IMG/VR virus record: IMGVR_UViG_3300001450_000020
Span: 56,151-78,267 of that record
Reading direction: 5' to 3' (one strand)
From: a virus
Length of the DNA: 22,117 bases
The first letter of the stretch is position 1; every line of letters begins with the position of its first letter. Shown here in pieces: positions 8,019 to 15,200 of this stretch. The position numbers and the translations under genes were made by a program. The notes beneath the pieces are model-generated. The model saw nothing but the letters and a program-made list of their open reading frames with translations, made no database searches and was not told the origin of the DNA.

Positions 8019-8435
8019 ATGAGTACAAAAGTAAAAGAAATGAAAACTTCTTCAATAAGTCAAACAATGAAGAAAAAAGAATTGTTAACTGTAAGCCAAG
8101 GACTTGCATACATTAATAGTAAAGAAACAAGAGTATGGCATACTATATCTAAAAATTTAGATAATATTGCTACTTTAGTTTTTCAGACTAACGAAGCTCA
8201 CAAACAGTTAGTTGCTGATCTCTCTATTAAAGATGAAGATGGAAATGCTGTTAGAAGCGAAAATAACCAAATTGATTTTGGAGATAATTTAGAAACGGCT
8301 AACGAAAGATGGAATACAGTTTTAGAAGAAGAAGTTACATTTGATTTAATTCCTATCAATCTTGAAGATATTAAGGATTATGGATTAGATGCAAATATCA
8401 TGAAACCTTTAATGGGACTTTTAGTAATTGAATAA
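8019..8435 (+). CDS. Conserved-looking phage protein of unknown function (138 aa)
   Basis: I do not recognise this gene. The N-terminus is basic and helical (SISQTMKKKELLTVSQGLAYIN), followed by a likely amphipathic helix with NLDNIATLVFQTNEAH, an acidic middle part (KDEDGNAVRSENNQIDFGDN), and a C-terminus with DLIPINLEDIKDYGLDANI leading to a hydrophobic LMGLLVIE end. It has no cysteine, transmembrane segment or catalytic motif. The helical, acidic character and position in the virion block would suit a tail-assembly chaperone or a small virion component, but that is inference only. The ATG at 8019 follows a 31-base AT-rich gap without Shine-Dalgarno; an in-frame ATG at 8040 is possible. It is transcribed with the flanking genes. 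Confidence 0.7.
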   Translation: MSTKVKEMKTSSISQTMKKKELLTVSQGLAYINSKETRVWHTISKNLDNIATLVFQTNEAHKQLVADLSIKDEDGNAVRSENNQIDFGDNLETANERWNTVLEEEVTFDLIPINLEDIKDYGLDANIMKPLMGLLVIE

Positions 8436-8446
8436 ACTATAAGATA

Positions 8447-8662
8447 ATGAGAAGACGAATAACAAACTTAGAGTTAGATGAGAAACTAGCAGATATAAAA
8501 GATGATGTTAGATTAATTAAAACACGACTTTTAGATCCTGATATAGGAGTAACAGCTAGGGTAAATAAGAATACGTCTTTTCGTAAATCAACTACAAAAG
8601 TTTTATTTTCAATTTGGGTAGCGCTTGCGGGAGTGTTAACTAAATTAATATTCTGGAATTAA
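8447..8662 (+). CDS. Small C-terminal membrane-anchored protein, holin-like (71 aa)
   Basis: Residues ~5-30 form a charged, heptad-like helix (LELDEKLADIKDDVRLIKTRL), then come a short linker and a basic patch (RKSTTK), and residues ~51-69 form one hydrophobic segment (VLFSIWVALAGVLTKLIFW). A coiled coil followed by a C-terminal transmembrane helix recalls XhlA-type haemolysin/holin accessory proteins, though I see no diagnostic motif. Its stop overlaps the next start as TAATG at 8660-8664, coupling it to a second membrane-anchored protein. The pair therefore looks like a lysis cassette: holin-like plus envelope-spanning partner. A membrane-bound virion protein is the alternative. Size and charge pattern are normal for small phage membrane proteins. 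Confidence 0.6.
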   Translation: MRRRITNLELDEKLADIKDDVRLIKTRLLDPDIGVTARVNKNTSFRKSTTKVLFSIWVALAGVLTKLIFWN

Positions 8663-9219
8663 TGAAGAATAATAAAATATGGATAATAGTTTTAATAGGG
8701 CTTTTTCTATATATTATTAATTCAGAGGGATGTAGAACTAATACTGATGATATTGTAATAACTGAAACTGATACTATTAGAACTACATTTGTAGATACAG
8801 TTTTGTTTATAGATACAATAGTTCATACAGTAGTTGTAACTATTGATGACCCATTAATAATAAATGATAGTGTAAAAGAATATACTAATGATTTTACAGA
8901 TAGTTTATTAATAGGGTCTGTATGGACACAGGTTCAAGGAAGTATTCTGAATCAGAAGATTGATTATACACCAAAGTTTCCACAGTATATCTTTCAGATT
9001 GATACAGTAATTATTAACAATAATCAAACTATTATTAGACAACCATCTAGTTTTAGTTTGAATGTAGGTCTTGAGGTAGGAGGGAATACTGATAAATTCA
9101 ACTTCTCTCCTATGTTAGGCTTAACAGATAAAAGAGGTACATCTTACTCTTATAGATATGGAGTTCTTGATAAAACTCATAATATAGGATTAATGTATAA
9201 TATAAAAATAATGAAATAA
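8662..9219 (+). CDS. N-terminally anchored envelope protein, spanin-like candidate (185 aa)
   Basis: A short basic N-terminus (MKNNK) is followed by a hydrophobic segment at residues ~6-20 and Cys24 in NSEGC. The context resembles a lipoprotein signal, but residue -3 is Ser rather than Leu, so a plain membrane anchor is equally likely. The exported part is rich in Thr, Asp, Ile and Val with repeated DT pairs (DTIRTT, VDTVLFIDTIV), and ends in a strand-rich region with LEVGGN, NFSPMLGL and SYRYGVLDKTHNIGLMYN. There is no C-terminal transmembrane helix, which argues against a classical unimolecular spanin. The start is coupled to the holin-like gene by a TAATG overlap. I infer a periplasmic, envelope-spanning lysis or virion protein; no enzymatic motif is visible. 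Confidence in the gene is high and in the role low. Confidence 0.6.
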   Translation: MKNNKIWIIVLIGLFLYIINSEGCRTNTDDIVITETDTIRTTFVDTVLFIDTIVHTVVVTIDDPLIINDSVKEYTNDFTDSLLIGSVWTQVQGSILNQKIDYTPKFPQYIFQIDTVIINNNQTIIRQPSSFSLNVGLEVGGNTDKFNFSPMLGLTDKRGTSYSYRYGVLDKTHNIGLMYNIKIMK

Positions 9220-9223
9220 AACT

Positions 9224-10369
9224 ATGATATTACAGATCACGTATGAAGGTCAACTGGTAGGGCGTTACCAGAGCATAACAGAAGCGTCAGATAAAACAGA
9301 TATTGATAAAGGAAGTATCTGTAGAGTGTTAAAAGGTCAGCGTAAAAGTGCTGGAGGATTTAAATGGGAACGGGAAGAAGATGAAATTGATAATGATAAT
9401 ATCAATATGAATGATTCTGATTTTAACTCCTTACTAACAGCAGAAGGATTAGACCGATCCAACGTCAAGTCTGTGAAGATATGGCAAACAATGAAGGGTC
9501 AAACTCGTTACTCTATAGTAACAAAGGAGGGAGATCAGGCAATGCGAGATGTTAAAGATGAGTTCTTTGAAAGTTTAAAATCTATATCCCCTACGATTCT
9601 AAAAAGATCGTATGATATAAAAAAGGAGAGTCCTGTTGTATATGAAATATCTTTACCAGATATTCATTATGGTAAGAGAACAGGTATTAGCCCTGAGCAA
9701 GCTGAAGTTAATTATATGAATTCGATTCAAGAATTACATCAGAGAGCGGAAGGATTAAATATAGAAAGGTTCTTATTACCTATAGGTAATGATGGAATGA
9801 ATTCTGAAGGTGCTAGTAGAGCTACAACAAAAGGAACTCCTCAAGATGATACAATGGATTGGCAGCAATCTTTTGTTGGGTATACAAAACTAATGATAAA
9901 AGCTATAAATTATCTAAGTCAGTATGCGCCAGTAGATGTTGTTGTTATTCAGGGAAATCATGATCATGAGCGTATGTTCTATGCGGGTGAAGTTTTATCT
10001 GCGTGGTATATGAAAGACGATAATGTTACTGTAGACAATGATACAGAAGGAAGAAAGTATTATGAATATGGAACTAACATGATTATGTTTACTCATGGGG
10101 ATAAAGAGAAAGCTGCAAATATGCCACTTATAATGGCTACAGAGCAGCCGATGATGTTTGCACGAACTAAGTTTAGAGAAGTTCATTGTGGACATCTACA
10201 TAAAGAAATGGTTAATGAGTATAGAGGAATCAAAGTAAGATTTATTCCTTCAATATGCGCTAACGATTCTTGGCACAAACTGATGGGTTATTCCGCATCA
10301 AGATGTGCTCAAGCATATATATGGAATAAGGAAAAAGGATGTGAAGGTTATTTACAGGTAAATATTTAA
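9224..10369 (+). CDS. Calcineurin-like metallophosphoesterase with N-terminal NUMOD1-like segment
   Basis: The five metal-binding blocks of the calcineurin-like phosphoesterase superfamily appear in order: PDIH (Asp146, His148), GND (188-190), GNHDHE (244-249), THGD (290-293, His291) and GHLH (323-326). It should bind two metal ions and hydrolyse a phosphoester; the substrate (nucleic acid, nucleotide or phosphoprotein) cannot be told. Residues ~5-49 match the NUMOD1 pattern (YQSITEAS, SICRVLKGQRKSAGGFKW), a short helix-turn-helix DNA-binding module usually attached to homing endonucleases. Residues ~55-135 are an acidic linker plus a small domain (KIWQTMKGQTRYSIVTKEG). There is no signal peptide or membrane segment. 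The gene sits four bases after the previous stop and four before the ring-protein gene, so it belongs to the late operon. The second block reads GND instead of the commoner GD. Confidence 0.85.
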   Translation: MILQITYEGQLVGRYQSITEASDKTDIDKGSICRVLKGQRKSAGGFKWEREEDEIDNDNINMNDSDFNSLLTAEGLDRSNVKSVKIWQTMKGQTRYSIVTKEGDQAMRDVKDEFFESLKSISPTILKRSYDIKKESPVVYEISLPDIHYGKRTGISPEQAEVNYMNSIQELHQRAEGLNIERFLLPIGNDGMNSEGASRATTKGTPQDDTMDWQQSFVGYTKLMIKAINYLSQYAPVDVVVIQGNHDHERMFYAGEVLSAWYMKDDNVTVDNDTEGRKYYEYGTNMIMFTHGDKEKAANMPLIMATEQPMMFARTKFREVHCGHLHKEMVNEYRGIKVRFIPSICANDSWHKLMGYSASRCAQAYIWNKEKGCEGYLQVNI

Positions 10370-10373
10370 GCGA

Positions 10374-11099
10374 ATGGCAATAAATTTAAATAAGATAGTT
10401 TATGATATAATTAATATCGCATACGGAGGAGAAAGTTCTGACGATGCAGATGTTAGTTTTAGACAATGTGCGTATTGGGTCATGCAGGAAAGATCGATGC
10501 TACTCACACAAATGATGAGTCGGAAAGTTCGAGTACCAGCCGCCTGTACAGAATATCTAAACTGTGTATATTTAGAGCCAGTAGATGCTTCTGAATGCTG
10601 TGAAGTAGATTTAGGTGTACACGTACTTAAGTCTATTAGTCCGATTCCCGGTACAGTACAGAGAAATAATAGAGATAGTATATTAGCTGTTGAGTCTTTA
10701 GACGGTGCAAGAGCATTTTCAGAGACTACTGATACAAGACGCAAGTGGAACAAATACAATAAATACACAAGTTCAAATGCGAGATGGTATATTAAAAACA
10801 GTTACTTATATGTGAGTTGCGATATGTTGATTGAAGCAGTCAAGGTAACAGGAGTATTCGAAGATCCTACTGAAGTATGGAAGATGAATTACTGTACAAG
10901 CGCAACGAATCCAATTATTTCAGCCTGTGAGTATGACTGGGAATTTCCTTTCCCTATTTCATTATCTATGGCAAATTCAGTAACTAATCAAATTTTACAA
11001 AAAAGAATTAATATAATATTATCAACACCGGGAGATGAAACAAACAATGCAAATGGAGACAGGATGTCAGGACCTACTCAACAACAAGCCAGCAACTAG
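10374..11099 (+). CDS. crAss-like ring/tail-adaptor protein (241 aa)
   Basis: The start (MAINLNKIVYDIINIAYGG), the helix with SFRQCAYWVMQER, and the VDASECC motif at residues 70-76 followed by LKSISPIPG match a family I remember in crAss-like and related Bacteroidota phages next to the muzzle/stabilization gene. In the phage crAss001 tail such small proteins form rings below the portal. Further family-like features are ARWYIKNSYLYVS and VTGVFEDPTEVW. The C-terminal ~30 residues are low complexity and overlap the next ORF by 65 bases. This is the only gene here ending in TAG; the others end in TAA. Read-through would add eight codons before TAA at 11121-11123. Assignment to a specific ring number is not possible from sequence alone. 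Confidence 0.75.
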   Translation: MAINLNKIVYDIINIAYGGESSDDADVSFRQCAYWVMQERSMLLTQMMSRKVRVPAACTEYLNCVYLEPVDASECCEVDLGVHVLKSISPIPGTVQRNNRDSILAVESLDGARAFSETTDTRRKWNKYNKYTSSNARWYIKNSYLYVSCDMLIEAVKVTGVFEDPTEVWKMNYCTSATNPIISACEYDWEFPFPISLSMANSVTNQILQKRINIILSTPGDETNNANGDRMSGPTQQQASN

Positions 11100-11511
11100 T
11101 TGTACACTAGTTCAAGCTTATAAAGAGTATGATGATTTTTATAAGGTTGGTTATAAAAAATATAGAAGTATATGTGAAGAGTTTAATAAACTAATCATTG
11201 ATGACATACTTCTAAAAGCAAAAGAATTTAAAATTCCTTATAGGTTAGGAAGTTTAAGAATTCTAAAAAAAGAAATGAATTATTCTGTAAATAAGAATAA
11301 ATTAAAAATAGATTGGAAAGAAACTAATAAACATAAAAAAGTAATATATCATTTAAATGATCATACTGATGGATTTAATTATAGATGGTTATGGTCTAAA
11401 AAAAATGCAATAGTTAAAAACAAAAGTGTTTATAGTTTCCAAGCAACGAGAACTAATAAGAGAAGATTAGCCTCACTATTAAAAGAAAAAAAAGTAGACT
11501 ACTATGAATAA
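11035..11511 (+). CDS. Small basic conserved tail-module protein (158 aa)
   Basis: This Lys/Arg-rich protein has an N-terminal helix (YKVGYKKYRSICEEFNKLI), then IPYRLGSLRI (67-76), DWKETNKHKK, HLNDHTDGFNYRWLW (106-120) and a C-terminal YSFQATRTNKRRLASLLK (133-150). I remember this motif order as a widespread small phage protein located between ring-protein genes in crAss-like genomes; its biochemical role is unknown to me. The invariant-looking His/Asp/His/Asp cluster and many basic residues would suit nucleic acid or portal contact, but that is inference. The start at 11035 overlaps the preceding gene by 65 bases; in-frame ATGs at 11047 and 11053 would shorten it slightly, and none has a good ribosome-binding site. 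Convincing family-like sequence begins only around residue 24, after the overlap. Confidence 0.7.
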   Translation: MKQTMQMETGCQDLLNNKPATSCTLVQAYKEYDDFYKVGYKKYRSICEEFNKLIIDDILLKAKEFKIPYRLGSLRILKKEMNYSVNKNKLKIDWKETNKHKKVIYHLNDHTDGFNYRWLWSKKNAIVKNKSVYSFQATRTNKRRLASLLKEKKVDYYE

Positions 11512-11520
11512 ATAACGCTA

Positions 11521-12276
11521 ATGATTTACAAATTTATATCAATAAATGAAATAATAGAAGGAGTATACAGAGACAATGCTATCTATGAGGAGTTAGATAT
11601 TTGGGATGTAATTGAGTGGGGAGGAGAAGCTTTAGAGCTTATTGGAGCAGGCTTGCAATATGAAGAGCTTATTGCTGAAATTTGTGTTAAAGAACACCGA
11701 GCGCCTTTGCCTTGTAACTTACATTTATCTGATTCTGTTTCATATAAAGGACACCCATTACATCAATGTACTGGTACCTTCGGTGCAATCTCTACATCTC
11801 CTACAAGTACAGATACAAATATTATTGATGGCAAACAAGTAGATAAAGATAACTTTCCGCAGATGGGAGGGAGCCTAGGTGGAGGAGGAGATTGTTATTA
11901 TATGAATGATAATTTTATTGTTACATCATTTAAATCCGGATGTATCTTATTAGCATTTAGAGGAATCAAAGTAGACCATGATGGGTATCCAATGATACCT
12001 GATAATGTTAGTTACAAGAGAGCAGTTAAGTCTTATATAACTATGATGTTAGATAGGATTAATTGGAGAAAAGGTTCATCTCCAGAAGCTCATTATAGAG
12101 ATAGCCAAAGAGATTGGGAGTGGTATGTTAAGCAAGCTAGAGGAGCAGCTAATATGCCTAACTTGGATATGATGGATAATATTAAAACTCAGTGGGTTAA
12201 GCTAAAACCTTCTCAGACAGCTCATCAAACTTTTTATACAGATTTAGGTAATTCAGAAAGAAGATTAATCGGATAA
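11521..12276 (+). CDS. crAss-like ring protein (251 aa)
   Basis: The segment IWDVIEWGGEALELIGAG (residues 27-44) and the downstream GYPMIPDNVSYKRAVKSYI with ARGAANMPNLDMMDNIKTQW match, from memory, the ring proteins that sit between the adaptor gene and the muzzle gene in crAss-like phages. In crAss001 these rings form the tail barrel that joins the portal vertex to the muzzle. The middle region (~residues 90-125, with many Ser, Thr and Gly) is less conserved-looking and carries a GGSLGGGGD loop. Its stop overlaps the muzzle start as TAATG at 12274-12278, tying production of the two partners together. There is no signal, membrane segment or catalytic motif. An ORF in another frame inside it (11642-11842) is a shadow. 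Confidence 0.75.
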   Translation: MIYKFISINEIIEGVYRDNAIYEELDIWDVIEWGGEALELIGAGLQYEELIAEICVKEHRAPLPCNLHLSDSVSYKGHPLHQCTGTFGAISTSPTSTDTNIIDGKQVDKDNFPQMGGSLGGGGDCYYMNDNFIVTSFKSGCILLAFRGIKVDHDGYPMIPDNVSYKRAVKSYITMMLDRINWRKGSSPEAHYRDSQRDWEWYVKQARGAANMPNLDMMDNIKTQWVKLKPSQTAHQTFYTDLGNSERRLIG

Positions 12277-15200
12277 TGGCAGAACAAGGACAGCAACCCC
12301 CTATTAGTTTAAATACCTTTATAAAAGGTATGAATAAAGATATATCAAAGTATGCTCTTTCACCAGATCAATACTATGATGGAAAAAATGTTAGAGTAGT
12401 TGCGAGCTCAGCGAAAGAAGGAGCCGCTTTAGTTAACATAGAAGGTAATGAGTATGCTTTTAAAATACCTTGTAGCCCAGCTGTATTTAGTTTTACTTTA
12501 GACCCAGCTGCACTTTTAGCAGGGGTGCCTTGGACATCTACTATTACTATTGTAGTACAAATGGCCACAGGAGCAGTAGACACATGGACTTTAACTATTA
12601 GTGGTACAGGAGGTAATCCTATAAATACATTAGCAGAAAAATTAAAAGATGCAGCAAGTGCTCCTTGGTTTTTGAATGGAGTATTAACTACACCTAGCAA
12701 TGTAAGAGATAGAACACCTGGTTTTTTGTGGAGTTTTGATGAGTCTTCTAAACGAATTGTTATTTGGGGTAAACCTAATTTAATAAACCCTGATTTAAAT
12801 ATACCATTAACAAATTCAACGGGTGTATTTGGAACCCCTGAAGTAAATCAAGTAACTAGTATTTCTATGACTGGTGGGTATACATTTACAGATTCATTAG
12901 CTTTTGCTCAATGTGATCTTGATGTAATAGGATACACAACACTAAGAGAGAATATATATCTATTCACTACAAACTGGGATCCAGGAAACGGAGATGTTAC
13001 TGAAGCAGCTCTTGCGGCTGATGGAGATAATGGGCAGATCTGGAGACTAAGTATAGATACAGCTATACAAAATGTTAATGGCTATCAAGTATATTTAGAA
13101 TGTATATATGCTGCAAAGTCATGTATAAATTTTACTAAACAGCACCCAATAGAAGCTATTGGTAGATATGAGAAAAAAGATATTCAGGGTATATATTGGA
13201 CAGATAATTTTAACCCTCCCAGAAAACTAAATGTAGCTAACCCAGATGTAATGGCAACACCATGTGCCTTTTTAGACCTAGCTCCTAAAACAGGATTACA
13301 AATACCTACATTAAAAGTAATAACTATTGGAGGATCTTTAGAGTCAGGAGTATATCAATTAGCATTTAGATATAAGAACTCTGAAGGACTAGTAACTGAT
13401 TGGTCACCCCTTTCTAACTTAGTACCTATCTATGCAAGTGATGATCAAAATCCATTTTGTACAATAGAAGGAAGCGGTATAGATCCGGATACAAATCTAG
13501 GAAAAGTTACATCCAAAGCAATAACATGGACACTAACTGGTCTAGATACAACATATGAACTTTTAGAACTAGCAGCTGTTTATAGAAAAGATGCTGTCCC
13601 TGCAAATGCATCTGTATTTTCATTTGCTCAATTAACAAATGGATTACCTACATTAGATATAACTTTCTCAGGATCAGAGGATAGGATACCTATAACAATG
13701 GAAGATTTTTTAACTGGGATTGGAACAACCTTTGAAAGAGTAAAAACATTAGAATCAAAAGATAATAAATTATTTTTTGGTAATATAACTAATACTAGTT
13801 TTAATGTTGAGTATGATGCAAGAGCATATCGATTTAAATCTAATAGAGAAGCATTGTTAGATTCTAAGTCTGATGCGCCTGTGCAGTTAGACGGTGCTAA
13901 CTTAAATAATCCTGTTGCCCCATTTATTCCTATACTAGAAGTTCCAGATGAGCATGATTGTATAAATCGTTATAATGATGAAAATCCTTCAACGAATGCA
14001 GACTGGACTACTAATGACCAATATATCTTCCAAAGTAATGGAAATGTGTTAGGAGGTTCAGGAATAAATATTACTTATAAATTTATAAGAGAGCAACATT
14101 TTCAAGATGAGATAATTGAGTATGGAGACTGGGTAGCAGCTGATGCAGCTGGTAATTGGCTTTATAATAATATAGGAAGTTGTACATCATATAATCCAGA
14201 TCCTGTGTCAGGATGCTTTGCTACAGGAGGAGCACGTGTAAGTACTATAGATAATTTAGGTATAGCAGTTCAAAATTATCCTATGAATAATACATATGAT
14301 AATTATAAATCTCCTTATAAGTGGAGTTTATATGGAGCATATGCTAGAGGAGAAACTTATAGATTTGGTATTGTTTTTTACAATAATAAAGGGCAGGCAA
14401 GCTTTGTAAATTGGGTTGGAGATATTAAATTTCCATACTCATATAGTACTGGTGCGGGTACTCCTTTTGGATTTTTTAAAATCGAAGATTGGCGTGGAGG
14501 TGTAGGTTCTCCTGAGTTTGATTATTTTGATACACAAAATATGCCTTGGGTAGGTCAGATGTATACTAATAATATTGGAATTGAATTTTCAGTTAATTTA
14601 GATCCTTTAACTTCAGGAATAGATGTAGCAGAACTAGGTATCACAGGTTACTCTATTGTAAGATCAGAAAGAACAATTAATGATATGTCTCGTTTTGGTA
14701 CAGGATATATAAGAACTGTTGATAGATTACGAATGGTTCAGGATGAATGGGATGGTATAGCAGGAGCAGTTAGTAATTATTGGGGAGTTGGTAATAGCGG
14801 ATCAGTATTAATTCCATCAGTTGTTCAGTGGGAGAGTACATGTGGAGGCGCAGGATTAGCAAATAGAGGAGGTGCTGTTGATGATTTATGTTGTGATTTT
14901 TATCCTTACTGGGGAGGTGTGAACCAATCTGGTACACGAGTATGTCAAACACAGAAAAAAGAAGTATTATTATACGGGCCATTAGGTTGGCACAATAGTG
15001 ATCCATCTAGCCCTCTTAATTATGCTGGAGGATTAAGTGTAGATACTCCACTTGCTGATGGTGATTATATTAAAACAGAGTCTATCTTTTTACCTATGGT
15101 TAATCCTAATATGGGATTAAACTCAACTCTAAATGGATCTGGAGTAAATTGGAGAATTTATGCAAATCATTATTATAAGTATTATTATCCTGCAACACAG

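Noticed and set aside
11642-11842. Alternative-frame ORF inside the second ring-protein gene, and a similar one at 15862-16047 inside the muzzle gene
   Set aside because: Fully nested in genes with family-like sequence, and without independent start signals.
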